Assembly: GCA_039602395.1 (NCBI GenBank)
Contig: JBCNJP010000013.1
Span: forward strand, 20,505,663-20,569,662
From: Deinandra increscens subsp. villosa
Taxonomy: Eukaryota > Streptophyta > Magnoliopsida > Asterales > Asteraceae
Length of the DNA: 64,000 bases
Reading direction: 5' to 3'
Part shown: in pieces, positions 45,206 through 57,791 of the stretch
Numbering within the stretch: the stretch's first letter is position 1
Layout of the letters: every line of letters starts with the position of its first letter
The notes under the pieces: model-generated
Told to the model about the DNA's origin: nothing
Databases searched by the model: none
Seen by the model: only the letters and a program-made list of their open reading frames with translations
Program-made: the position numbers and the translations under genes

Positions 45206-47815
45206 TGTGACACCCGAGAATTTCAAGGTTAACTTCCGTTAGACAATCTCCGTTAGTTACGTTATAAGTGTTAACTTAGTAACTAATGCTTAACTAGGCC
45301 GAATACGCCCACGACCTTTGGTTGATCACCAAACCCGACCATATGTGTTATGTGTTTATTTATGCATTGTTATTATGTGCAACGTGTTTAATTAATTAAT
45401 TTTGTAAATTGGCCCTTTTGGTTGCCAGCGAAACTACCGAGCGAAATTGTAGATTCGCTCGGTAGACAAACTTTCGATTTACACGAATTCAGAGTCAGTT
45501 TCGCTTGGCCAGCGAAACTGCCATCGAAACTAGCTCCTGACCTATATATTTTATAAAACCCTAATCTTCCCATTTTACTTACATCATTTCTCAAAAACAC
45601 ACACACACACTCTCCTGAATTCTGGTCAGCTGAGAAATACCACGAGCCGTCGTGATCTCAACCTCGAGACATCACCCATTCGGACCCTAGATCAAACCGT
45701 GAGTCTCCAAAACCATTTTCATGCATATTCTATGTGTTTCCTTAAAAAGCATGCTTAGATCTTCATGAAATCGTGTATGCTTGTAGTATGATGCTTAGGA
45801 ATGCTAGATCTATCATAAAGTCTGTAACTTTACGTGTGAAATCAAGCCATAATGAAGATTCATGCTAGTTAGGTTAACTTTGTGCTAAAAATGAGCTTTG
45901 AGGTGTTTTTTGGTGATTTGATGATGAAAACTCATGTTTAAGGTGTTAAAATTGCCTCTGTGATGTTGGTAAATGTTTATGCATGCTAGATATTGAATTA
46001 CATGATGTATGGAAGCTGTTAGATTGATTTTTGGGCTGATTTACGGGTTTTTAGCGACTAGCGAAACTATGCACTCTTTAGGCGAAACTGTAGTTTCGCA
46101 AAACCCTTTGAATATTCATCCAGCGATACTATACAGCGAAACTATAGTGTCGCCTGTGAAACTAAGTAACGAAACTACCGAGCGAAACAACCATAGACCC
46201 TGTCCCTGAACGAAAGTTCAAACCAGTTTCGAGCGAAGCTATGCTAGCGAAACTGTGTCATCAGTTTCGAGCGAAACTAGCTAGCGAAACTGTGTCATCG
46301 GGTATTCCCTAGCGAAAGTGCTGCCCGTGCACATAGCGAAACTGCGTAGCGAAACTATGTAGCGAAACTGTAGCGAAACTGTGTAGCGAAACTGAGCAAA
46401 GACCAAAACCCAAACTTGTGCAACTTATTTGAATGTTATGCCATGACTTACATGATTATGCAATAATGAAACATGCTTTGATTTCTGAGTTATGTGAACC
46501 CTCGTTTATGATCAACCATCGGTGTCGTGTGTCGGTATGTCGTGTCATAGTTCCAACGTGCTATGTTATGGGCCATAGTGACGTAAGTTAAAGATTAGAC
46601 ACAAAACTAATACTTAAGACCTAAACGTGTTCTTAGGTCTTCGTTAAGCAAACAATACTTGGATTATTTAGCAAGTGTAGCAGTGCAACCAAAGGTGAGT
46701 GTCACTAACCCGTTTACTGTGAGCTCGTTTGGGACACACTGAATAACTTGATGAAAAACAATGCTGACAACATTATGAGTGCTACGCACCTCTTTTATGA
46801 ACTTGAAACCTTATGAGTGCCACGCACCTCTTTGATAAACTTGGAGTGTTTTATGGGAAACACTTGTGGAACTTAAACAAACTATTTCTGAAACGAAAAT
46901 GAAAACATTTTGAGATTCATGAGAATCCGGTAAAACGTTTTAATATGGCTAGTGTATGTTAAAGTCTAAACCACATGATATCACATGATTTCTAAGGATT
47001 GCCTTTTAACTGAAAAGTCCTCAACTTAATTGTGCCATTAATTGTAAAGCGAGGGGATGTTGGGTAGATCTACAGGGGTTTGACAAACTCCGCCTCGTGA
47101 CACTGGAGGTGCACGGAGGTACAATATCAGCCTATCTGACCGTGATCCCGAGAGGACACGAGGGAGGCAAAGCCGCGATGACGTATGTCCGCAAAACAAA
47201 ATAGATGATGGCGATGCCACTACAATACTTATTAGTCAGCTTTGGTACAAACTTCCTTAGTGCATGGAACAACGGATTAGCTACCCGCGATATCGTTTGA
47301 GCACTTTAATTTTACAAAACTAGTACATATCCGATAACGTATGTTACGGACAATACTTTTACTAAATCACGCTACTATGATTATGGACCGGTGTATTATC
47401 ACTGAGCATTGCTTTTCACAAATAAATATTACATAAGTATATGTTGACACATTATGATTATGAGACCGGGCCACTGCGTGACAAGCCCACTGTGAACTCA
47501 CCAACCGTTAAGTTGACACTTGCATGGTTTAAACTTTTGCAGATCGCTGAGGAGTATCCGGAGCGGGTTGGCATGGCTCAAGAAGACATTTTACTTTTGT
47601 TTAAATTATATTGGGAATTTAAAACAATGACTTTGTAAAGCACGTGGTTAGTGCTAAGACAATATTTTCCGCTGCATATTTCGAGACTTTAATTTATGAC
47701 ATATGTTTGGACTAACTCTGATTCGTTTAGTATTTGTAACTAATGGTTGTGGTCCTGGTTTGCTCGCACCCCTTAACAGTATAAAATCCGTTAGTGGTTA
47801 TTTGGGGGTGTGACA
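45206..47815 (+). repeat. Gypsy D 5' LTR (2610 bp)
   Basis: Begins TGTGACACCCGAG and ends GGGGGTGTGACA. A TATA box (TATATATTTTATAAAA, 45543-45558) is followed by a telobox-like AAACCCTAATC, marking the likely promoter about 340 bp inside. GCGAAACT motifs flank it on both sides. Short reading frames in the LTR are chance. Confidence 0.92.
45425..46400 (+). repeat. GCGAAACT motif arrays in Gypsy D 5' LTR
   Basis: A small cluster lies just upstream of the TATA box (45425-45535) with direct and inverted copies. A dense cluster at 46056-46400 has about a dozen exact GCGAAACT plus variants, ending in a near-tandem run of TAGCGAAACTNNG units (46335-46395). The same arrangement occurs in the 3' LTR. 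Confidence 0.8.
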
Positions 47816-47818
47816 GAT

Positions 47819-47830
47819 TGGTATCAGAGC
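47819..47830 (+). other. Gypsy D primer-binding site
   Basis: TGGTATCAGAGC three bases after the LTR, complementary to initiator tRNA-Met. Confidence 0.9.
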
Positions 47831-47984
47831 CATAAGTTGCAGAGAACTGGAATCATATTTGAAAAACGATTTGGAAACTGCAACTTGAAACCTTAGTTAC
47901 AAACGAACAAACAAATTCCCAAAACAAAAATTTTCACGTGCCAACCTGGGATACTCGCTCTGCTATGTAAGTAAATGCTTTGTA

Positions 47985-47985
47985 C

Positions 47986-48026
<41 letters not shown>

Positions 48027-48034
48027 TATATATA
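47985..48034 (+). repeat. (TA)n microsatellite
   Basis: About 18 uninterrupted TA units followed by an imperfect extension, in the untranslated leader of Gypsy D. Confidence 0.95.
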
Positions 48035-48382
48035 GACCGTGTCTAAGTAGTCTAACGGAAAAACCTTAGGAAAATTTGCACACACGAATACGAAATGTGA
48101 ACGCTAATACGCACACTGTTCCGGGGGAAAGCGACAACGAAACGATGCTACACGCTACGTCCTGATTTCTACTACGATGACTACACCGACGGTGACTTTT
48201 ATGGGAAAGCCGACTTTCGACGATAGTACTTACGACTTACGACGTTCTCCGACGACGCCTCAATTTTGCACAAAATTTTTCTGGACTAATAGTGGGATAA
48301 CGGGAAATTGTTAATATACATATTATGGGATATGTATAAAGTATAACTGTGACTGAACACTGGCTACTTAAACTGTCCTAAA

Positions 48383-51300
48383 ATGCCTGGGAGAGGACAC
48401 GGAAGGAACAACATTAACCTGACACCTGCACAATTGCAAGCTATGATAAACGAGCATGTGCAAGCCGCAGTGGCAGCCGTCCAAGCTACATTCGCCGCAC
48501 AGGGTAATTATTATGCAGGTTAAGGCACAAAGCAATCACAATTTGACTTGTTTAAACCTAAAACCCGAACTATTTATGCATCAGGAAACCTCCATCACTG
48601 CACGTTTAAGTCCTTCATGGACTGCAAGCCGATAACGTTTTCCGGCGAAGAAGGAGCGGTAGGACTCCTCAGGTGGATCGAGAAGTCTGAGAAGGTCTTC
48701 TCTATGTGCAACTGCCCTGCTGAGAACAAAGTGAAATATGACTGTGGGTACCTTTGAGGGAGCTGCTCTCACCTGGTGGAATGCCGAAATCCAGATGATT
48801 GGGTTAGATGCGGCTAATAACATGGAATAGGAAGCGTTCAAGGAGCTGATTATGGAGAAGTACTGTCCCCGTGACCAAGTGAAGAAGTTAGAGGGCGAAT
48901 TATTGAATCTGAAAATGACTGGGTCTGAAGTCGAACAGTATACTGCGCGTTACAATGAGTACGCGATCTTGTGCCCAACAATGGCTGATGCTGAATTCAA
49001 ACGCATCGAGCGTTATTTGGAAGGCCTCGCGCCTCAAATCAAGGGACTAGTGACTTCCAGCAACCCCACAACCGTGCAGCAAGCCATCCGTTTGGCTCAC
49101 AAGCTTACTGATCAAGAAATTGAGAAAGGTACACTTCCTGCAAAAGCCTCAGAGAAAACTGCCTTAAGTGGCAAAAGAAAAGCTGATGATGAAGCTCCTG
49201 AAAACTCAATGAACAATCAGAGTGTTGAAAACAGCACTGGGAGGTCTTATAACTCCCAAGGCCAAAGCAAAAGGTCTGGGAACAACAGTGGAAACAACCG
49301 CCAAGGCGGAAATGGTCAAAGCAACTACAAGGGTAACCTGCCCATGTGTAACAAGTGTGGGAAGCATCACGCTGGTATTTGTAGAAGGAGTTTGAACTGT
49401 GAAAGATGTGGCAAGAAAAGCCACGAAGCAAAAGACTGCTGGGCAATTTTACCTGAGCAACAAAACCGCCCAAGGCAAAACAACAACAACAACTCTGGCC
49501 ACAAGAACAACTATGGAAACAACCGGGGCAATGGGAACAATAATGGTCAGAACCGTAACAACAGCAATGAAGCTCCTAGAGGGAATGGTAATGGGAACTG
49601 CTATGAATGTGGTGCTCAAGGCCACATTAAGAGAGACTGCCCACAGTTGAGAAGACAGGGAAATGGAAATCAGGGAAACAATGGTGGAAATGGTAATGGC
49701 GGAGGAAATGGCAACGGGAATGGTAACGGCAGGGGAAGAGCTTTTATTATGGGGCAAGGAGAAGCTCGCAACGATGCCAACGTGATTAACGGTAAATTTA
49801 GGCTAAATGGTTTCTTCGCTACTGTATTGTTTGATTCTGGTGATGAAAGAAGCTTTATTTCCACTAAGTTTGCTAGATTAATTAATGCTAAACCGATTGC
49901 CTTAGATGCTAAATATGTGGTAGAATTAGCGAATGGTAAACTTCATGATACGACTCAGATATTTAAGGACTGTAAGTTAGAGCTAGCTGGCCATACGTTA
50001 GGAATCGATCTTATGCCTTTTCCGATTGGTAGTTTTGATGTCATAGTAGGAATGGATTGGTTATCTGAAAACCGAGCTGAAATTTTATGTCAAGAAAAAG
50101 TGATTCGTATTCCACTCGAAGAAGGTGAAGTGTTAACAGTTCAAGGTGAAAAAGGTGGAACAGTCACCGGTATTATCTCGTTTCTTAAAGCCCAAAAGTG
50201 CCTTCGTAAAGGACACCTCGCAATCCTTGCAAACGTCACAGACACGACACTTCCCGAGCGCAGAATCAACGACTACCCGATAGTCCGCGACTTCCAAGAT
50301 GTATTTCCTGAAGATTTGCCTGGTTTGCCTCCATTTCGACAAGTCGAGTTTGGAATCGACTTAGCTTCCGGAGCGGCCCCGATTGCACGCGCACCGTACC
50401 GTTTGGCGGTAAGTGAACTCAACGAACTCTCCGCACAACTTCAAGAGTTACTCGACAAAGGATTTATTCGTCCGAGTTCGTCTCCATGGGGAGCACCGTT
50501 ATTGTTTGTTAAGAAGAAAGATGGAACGTTCCGCATGTGTATCGACTACCGAGAGCTTAACAAGGTTACGATCAAGAATCGGTATCCACTTCCTCGAATC
50601 GACGATCTTTTCGACCAACTGCAAGGTTCGAGCTACTTTTCAAAGATTGATCTACGGTCTGGATATCACCAACTTCGTGTTCGTGATGAGGATGTCCCCA
50701 AGACTGCTTTCAGTACTCGTTATGGTCATTACGGTTTTTAGTTATGCCGTTTGGGCTAACTAATGCGCCTGCTGCGTTTATGGATCTGATGAATCGAGTG
50801 TGCAAGCCGTACCTCGATCAGTTTGTGATAGTTTTCATTGACGATATTTTAATCTACTCCAAGACAAAGGAAGAACACGAGAGACACCTACGACTTATCT
50901 TGGAATTACTCCGCAAGGAACAGCTTTACGCCAAGTTTTCAAAGTGCGATTTTTGGATTCGCGAAGTCCAGTTTCTTGGACACATTGTTAATCAGGATGG
51001 AATTCATGTCGACCCAGCTAAAGTGGAAGCTATCAAGAATTGGTCTACTCCGAGAGCGCCGACCGAAATCTGACAGTTTTTGGGACTTGCCGGATATTAC
51101 CGAAGATTCATCAAGGGTTTCTCGCAATTGGCTCAACCCTTAACAGCCTTAACGCACAAGGGAGTGCAATATAGATGGGGTGAAAAAGAAGAACACACGT
51201 TTCAAACTCTTAAGGACATGTTATGTTCAGCTCCGATTCTCTCGTTACCCGAAGGGGTTAACGACTTCGTGGTTTACTGCGATGCATCCATTCAAGGACT

Positions 51301-53125
51301 CGGTTGCGTGTTGATGCAACGAGACAAAGTGATTGCCTACGGGTCCAGGCAACTGAAGGTTACTGAGAAGAATTATACAACACATGATTTGGAATTAGGA
51401 GCCGTTGTATTTGCACTCAAGATTTGGAGACATTACCTCTACGGAACAAAGTGCACGATATTTACCGACCACAAAAGCTTACAACATATCTTTGAACAAA
51501 AGGACCTCAACATGCGACAACGAAGGTGGGTCGAGTTACTAAATGATTATGACTTAGCAATTAAGTATCACCCGGGAAAAGCCAATGTTGTGGCTGACGC
51601 CTTAAGTCGAAAAGAGTACGACAAGCCTCGACGAGTACGAGCGCTGCAACTTACCATTCACACGGGACTGCCGGATCGAATCCGCGATGCTCAACAAGAA
51701 GCTTTAAAAGAAGAAAACTTCGCAGCTGAGGCACTGCGTGGTGTAGATGGAAACTCTGAAATTAAGTCCGACGGACTCAGGTATTACAATGGCAGAATTT
51801 GGGTTCCTTCACTTGGAAATCTCCGTGAGCTCGTAATGGACGAGGCTCACAAATCAAGGTATTCGGTGCACCCTGGATCGGACAAAATGTACCAAGATTT
51901 GAAGAACTTTTATTGGTGGCCGAATATGAAAGCCGACATTGCGCGATATGTGGCTAAGTGTTTAACATGCTCAAGAGTTAAGATCGAGTACCAAAAGCCT
52001 TCTGGATTATTACAGCAACCAAAAATCTCGGAATGGAAATGGGAGGATATCTCCATGGATTTCGTAACAGGACTACCTCATCGATCAAATCGACCCGATG
52101 CGATTTGGGTTATCATTGATCGACTAACCAAATCTGCACACTTTATTCCAATGAGGGAAAATGACAATATGGATAAGTTAACAAAGCTGTATATTGACCG
52201 AATTGTGGCACTTCATGGAGTGCCTAAGACCATTATCTCTGACCGAGATCCTCGATTTACTTCCCGACTGTGGCAATCTATGCAAGAAGCACTGGGAACC
52301 AGACTGGATATGAGTACAGCTTATCACCCGCAGACCGATGATCAGACGGAACGAACTATTCAGACTTTGGAAGACATGCTCCGAGCTTCCGTTCTCGACT
52401 TCGGTAAAGACTGGGAGGCTCACCTTCCGTTGGTGGAGTTCTCCTACAACAACAGTTATCACAAGAGCATCGGTGCAGCACCTTTTGAAGCTCTTTATGG
52501 CAGAAAATGTAGACCGAGCGTGTGTTGGGCCGAAACGGGCGAGAAAGGACTCACCGGACCGGAAATCACTCATGATACAACTGAACGAATTATTCAAATC
52601 AGAAAACGGATAGCCGCAGCACGTAATAGGCAAAAGAGCTATGCCGACAAACGCCGTAAACCTTTGAAGTTCGAGGTGGGCGACAAGGTACTATTGAAGG
52701 TATCTCCCTGGAAAGGAGTGATACGCTTCGGAAAGCGTGGAAAGCTGAATCCTCGCTATATCGGTCCATTTGAAATCATCGGGGAAGTAGGCCCGGTGGC
52801 CTACCGATTACAACTCTCTGCAGAACTCGATGGAGTTCACAACGTGTTTCACGTTTCTAACCTGAAGAAATGTCTGGCTGAAGACACCGAAATAATTCCT
52901 TTGGAGGAATTGGAAATTGGCGAACATTTGAGATTTATCGAGCAACCGGTAGAAATCATGGGACGCGAGGAGAAAGCCCTCAAACGTAGCAAGATTCCGA
53001 TCGTCAAGGTTCGATGGAACTCAAAGCGTGGACCTGAATATACTTGGGAACGAGAGGATCAGATGAAGAAAAAGTATCCTCATTTGTTCGAGCAAACGTC
53101 CACGAAAACTCAAGGTATGATTTAA
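48383..53125 (+). pseudogene. Gypsy D gag-pol polyprotein with five lesions
   Basis: Gag starts MPGRGHGRNNINLTPAQLQ at 48383. Lesions: TAA at 48521, frameshift near 48747, TAG near 48828, frameshift near 50738 (T run), TGA at 51071. The 629-codon piece (48852-50741) holds gag, zinc knuckles (C166, C179, C250), protease with DSG at D328 (DSGDERSF, where DSGADRSF is usual) and RT from about residue 480. Catalytic FIDD lies in 50744-51073. The 681-codon piece (51080-53125) holds RNase H (YCDAS, D68), an HHCC finger, integrase DD35E at D327, D388 and E424, and a C-terminal chromodomain (PIVKVRWNSKRGPEYTWE). All catalytic residues survive. Confidence 0.92.
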
Positions 53126-53284
53126 TTTTGGGGACCAAAATTCCTTTAACAGGAGGAGGATGTGGCGACCCTAAAACATTTGCTTTCTTTCTCCAGCAAC
53201 TACAGCAACAACGACAGCTGAGGCTGCGAACGCTACAACGCAAGAATAATTTTCGGGACGAAAATTCCATTTACAAGGGGATGA
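53126..53284 (+). other. Gypsy D 3' tail with duplicated PPT-like end
   Basis: Two similar blocks follow the stop: GGGGACCAAAATTCCTTTAA then AGGAGGAGGATG (53133-53163), and CGGGACGAAAATTCCATTTA then CAAGGGGATGA directly before the LTR. The second is the functional PPT position; the first looks like an older or duplicated element end. Confidence 0.6.
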
Positions 53285-55893
53285 TGTGACACCCGAGAAT
53301 TTCAAGGTTAACTTCCGTTAAACAATCTCCGTTAGTTACGTTATAAGTGTTAACTTAGTAACTAATGCTTAACTAGGCCGAATACGCCCACGACCTTTGT
53401 TTGATCACCAAACCCGACCATATGTGTTATGTCTTTATTTATGCATTGTTATTATGTGCAACGTGTTTAATTAATTAATTTTGTAAATTGGCCCTTTTGG
53501 TTGCCAGCGAAACTACCGAGCGAAATTGTAGATTCGCTCGGTAGACAAACTTTCGATTTACACGAATTCAGAGTCAGTTTCGCTTGGCCAGCGAAACTGC
53601 CAGCGAAACTAGCTCCTGACCTATATATTTTATAAAACCCTAATCTTCCCATTTTACTTACATCATCTCTCAAAAACACACACACACTCTCCTGAATTCT
53701 GGTCAGCTGAGAAACACCACGAGCCGTCGTGATCTCAACCTCGAGACATCACCCATTCGGATCCTAGATCAAACCGTGAATCTCCAAAACCATTTTCATG
53801 CATATTCTATGTGTTTCCTTAAAAAGCATGCTTAGATCTTCATGAAATCGTGTATGCTTGTAGTATGATGCTTAGGAATGCTAGATCTTTCATAAAGTCT
53901 GTAACTTTACGTGTGAAATCAAGCCATGATGAAGATTCATGCTAGTTAGGTTAACTTTGTGCTAAAAATGAGCTTTGAGGTGTTTTTGGTGATTTGATGA
54001 TGAAAACTCATGTTTAAGGTGTTAAAATTGCCTCTGTGATGTTGGTAAATGTTTATGCATGCTAGATATTGAATTACATGATGTATGGAAGCTGTTAGAT
54101 TGATTTTTGGGCTGATTTACGGGTTTTTAGCGACTAGCGAAACTATGCACTCTTTAGGCGAAACTGTAGTTTCGCAAAACCCTTTGAATATTCATCCAGC
54201 GATACTATACAGCGAAACTATAGTGTCGCCTGTGAAATTAAGTAACGAAACTACTGTGCGAAACAACCATAGACCCTGTCCCTGAACGAAAGTTCAAACC
54301 AGTTTCGAGCGAAGCTATGCTAGCGAAACTGTGTCATCAGTTTCGAGCGAAACTAGCTAGCGAAACTGTGTCATTGGGTATTCCCTAGCGAAAGTGCATC
54401 CCGTGCACATAGCGAAACTGCGTAGCGAAACTATGTAGCGAAACTGTAGCGAAACTGTGTAGCGAAACTGAGCGAAGACCAAAACCCAAACTTGTGCAAC
54501 TTATTTGAATGTTATTCCATGACTTACATGATTATGCAATAATGAAACATGCTTTGATTTCTGAGTTATGTGAACCCTCGTTTATGATCAACCATCGGTG
54601 TCGTGTGTCGGTATGTCGTGTCATAGTTCCAACGTGCTATGTTATGGGCCATAGTGACGTAAGTTAAAGATTAGACACAAAACTAATACTTAAGACCTAA
54701 ACGTGTTCTTAGGTCTTCGTTAAGCAAACAATACTTGGATTATTTAGCAAGTGTAGCAATGCAACCAAAGGTGAGTGTCACTAACCCGTTTACTGTGAGC
54801 TCGTTTGGGACACACTGAATAACTTGATGAAAAACAATGCTGACAACATTATGAGTGCTACGCACCTCTTTTATGAACTTGAAACCTTATGAGTGCCACG
54901 CACCTCTTTGATAAACTTGGAGTGTTTTATGGGAAACACTTGTGGAACATAAACAAACTATTTCTGAAACGAAACTGAAAACATTTTGAGATTCATGAGA
55001 ATCCGGTAAAACGTTTTAATATGGCTAGTGTATGTTAAAGTCTAAACCACATGATATCACATGATTTCTAAGGATTGCCTTTTAACTGAAAAAGTCCTCA
55101 ACTTAATTGTGCCATTAATTGTAAAGCGAGGGGATGTTGGGTAGATCTACCGGAGTTTGACAAACTCCGCCTCGTGACACTGGAGGTGCACGGAGGTACA
55201 ATATCAGCCTATCTGACTGTGATCCCGAGAGGACACGGGGGAGGCAAAGCCGCGATGACGTATGTCCGCAAAACAAAATAGATGATGGCGATGCCACTAC
55301 AATACTTATTAGTCAGCTTTGGTACAAACTTCCTTAGTGCATGGAACAACGAATTAGCTACCTGCGATATCGGTTGAGCACTTTAATTTTACAAAACTAG
55401 TACATACCCGATAACGTATGTTACGGATAATACTTTTACTAAATCACGCTACTATGATTATGGACCGGTGTATTATCACTGAGCATTGCTTTTCACAAAT
55501 AAATATTACATAAGTATATGTTGACACATTATGATTATGATACTGGGCCACTGCGTGACAAGCCCACTGTGAACTCACCAACCGTTAGGTTGACACTTGC
55601 GTGGTTTAAACTTTTGCAGATCGCTGAGGAGTATCCGGAGCGGGTTGGCATGGCTCAAGAAGACATTTTACTTTTGTTTAAATTATATTGGGAATTTAAA
55701 ACAATGACTTTGTAAAGCACGTGGTTAGTGCTAAGACAATATTTTCCGCTGCGTATTTCGAGACTTTAATTTATGACATATGTTTGGACTAACTCTGATT
55801 CGTTTAGTATTTGTAACTAATGGTTGTGGTCCTGGTTTGCTCGCACCCTCTTAACGGTATAAACTCCGTTAGTGGTTATTTGGGGGTGTGACA
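53285..55893 (+). repeat. Gypsy D 3' LTR (2609 bp)
   Basis: Same sequence as the 5' LTR apart from scattered substitutions and small indels; TATA at 53622-53637; GCGAAACT arrays at about 53502-53612 and 54133-54478. Followed by GATTT (55894-55898). Confidence 0.92.
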
Positions 55894-57118
55894 GATTTAA
55901 ACGTTCAAATTCTGGATTTGAATCGTCAACTAAATAACTTGAAGAATTCACACTCGTTCACAAGTTATTTATGCAACGAAGAGAATTTCAAAAGAGTGTT
56001 TGGCGGAGAAGAATTTCATCAATTACCACCCCCATTGGTTCAAACTGACCCTCTGGCTGATGTCAAATCTCCTGACACAATTGGTGATTATTCTGAATTT
56101 GTTCCTACGAAAGTTGAGAAGATGAAATCCATAGTTCCGAACAAGAAAGTGGAAAAGGAGGAAAGTCTACCTGATAAATCGTCATCAAAGTTTGTTTCTG
56201 GTGGGTTTATTTCTGATGAAGGAATCATCTTTGCTAATAAGGTGATTGAGAAAAATGAGGGTTTGTTGAGTGAAGCACAAGCTGCTGCTAAGTCGGTTGA
56301 AGCCAACAAGTTGAAGGATATCAAAGCCGTATTTTCTCAAATGGCTAATGATGGTGTTTCTAGTTCTCAAGCTGAATCGTCCAAATCTGGTTCCAAACGT
56401 TCTGGGTTGGGATACAAGAATCAGAAATTTGAGAAGCAGAATCAAAAGAATGTGAAGAAGAACATGCCCAAGAAAGCTCCAAAAGAAAAGAAAGACACAA
56501 GCTTGGAACCAATCTATCATTTGGCTCAGGTGTTTATTTCTACAATGGAAAAAGGGTTGTGAGGTAAGATTCAGAAGAAGGCTTCATCTGAAAGTTCTTC
56601 TCGGGATGCTCAAAAGATTAAGGAGTTTTCATCCTCTAGATCATATTCCACACATCGAAGTCCTACATCGAAATGGGTACATTCTAACCGATTTCAAAAT
56701 TTTGATGATATGTCTGATGGTTCTGAGGTCATTGATAGATGTCCTTCAGTTAAGGAAAAATCCCAATCTCAACGATCCTATCGTTTGTGCTATCAATGTC
56801 GCCGAAAGGGACACATGGCACGGGATTATCCTGAAAATGTAAAAAAGTTCATTTTTAAACAAATCTGCCACAATTATTGATGAATCAGGTAGGATTTTTA
56901 CCGAGTCTACACCTTCCAAGCCAAAATCTAAATCAAAACAATTTTTTAAATTTGATTCAAGTGTTGGTGATTCATCACGTTAGTGGACACATGGCACGGG
57001 ATTTTTACCGAGTCTACACCTTCCAAGAAAAAATGAAGTGGCGACCTAAGGTGGTCAGCAAGGCTGCAAATTATTTTGTGGAAGACACTGGTCGACCAGA
57101 AGCTGTGTGCTTCGGGTA
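55894..57118 (+). pseudogene. Copia A coiled-coil and zinc-knuckle segment, second half
   Basis: Continues the segment cut at 45205. An open frame to 56562 begins DLNVQILDLNRQLNNLK (coiled coil), followed by EENFKRVFGGEEFHQLPPP and a Lys/Ser-rich tail. After a stop, shifted frames give a knuckle CYQCRRKGHMARD near 56790 and a second partial one, SGHMARDF, near 56985, then KMKWRPKV..., a pattern that precedes protease in related gags. No protease or later domain follows. Confidence 0.65.
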
Positions 57119-57791
57119 ATTTGAATACTAAACATTTAAAACCAGTGTGCAGGTTTCTTCAAGAAAACCTGTTAGTGATTGTGAAGTTCAAGCTTCAAGA
57201 AGTCACCGATAGTGGAGTCTCCTGCTTAACTTAAATTGAATGCTTCATATTTCAAAATTGAAATATTTCTAAAAGCTAAACCGAAAAGGTATCAGTATCG
57301 ATTGGTCAATTTTCTTTCTTTTACATTCCGTACGTAGTTTACGGGAAAAAAATTGAAAAACCAAAAATAGTGTCTTTGTGTTTTTGTTAAAATGAAAATC
57401 CAAAAATAGAGTTTTCATTTTAAGGGGGAGAAAATGGAAAAATACAAAAACATTGAAAAACAGAAAATACAAAAACATTAAAAAATGAGAAATTGTATCC
57501 GACATGGTTGGGAAATGATGGTACATTGGCTTATGTGTCTGGCTCATGGATAAATTAGATGAAAAAGCCATAAAATCATTGCTCGATGTGCTTGGTAGGC
57601 ACAACATTAAATCAGAAATTATTCAGATGTGATAAACACATTAAATATAAATGCTTGACCTAGTGGATAACATCTTGATGCATATTTCAAGATATCAAGA
57701 AAAAGATATGTGACAAAGGAAAATGAGAAGTCACTGTGTATACATGTGTTCATTTTGCAAAGATTTAAACTTATTTGATTTTCTTTATTTT
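57119..57791 (+). other. Copia A 3' non-coding region with hairpin and internal PPT
   Basis: Non-coding. 57389-57421 forms a hairpin with a perfect 10-bp stem (AAAATGAAAA / TTTTCATTTT), immediately followed by a PPT-like AAGGGGGAG (57422-57430) identical to the core of the terminal PPT. Confidence 0.55.

Larger units (their letters stand above)
45206..55893 (+). mobile_element. Gypsy D, chromovirus (probably Tekay/Del) 10.7 kb
   Basis: Complete structure: 2.6-kb LTRs, 5-bp GATTT duplications, Met-tRNA PBS, gag-protease-RT-RNase H-integrase-chromodomain in Gypsy order, and a 3' polypurine stretch. The chromodomain and long LTRs place it with chromoviruses; Tekay/Del is my best guess. LTRs differ at only about 40 of 2610 positions by eye, so insertion is recent and later than Copia A. 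Confidence 0.93.

Noticed and set aside
46056..46400. CRISPR-like array
   Set aside because: The GCGAAACT repeats are too short and irregular, have no spacers of constant length, and lie in a plant LTR.
47441..47638. Small conserved ORF in both Gypsy D LTRs (65 codons, repeated at 55518-55715)
   Set aside because: Conservation is explained by recent LTR duplication; no recognisable domain and no start context that stands out.
49105..49864. Minus-strand frames opposite Gypsy D gag
   Set aside because: Antisense shadows of the Asn/Gly-rich gag linker and zinc-knuckle coding sequence.
48852..53125. Endogenous pararetrovirus (caulimovirus) origin of the RT region
   Set aside because: LTRs, Met-tRNA PBS, integrase with DD35E and a chromodomain are all present; these define a Gypsy chromovirus, and no movement protein is visible.
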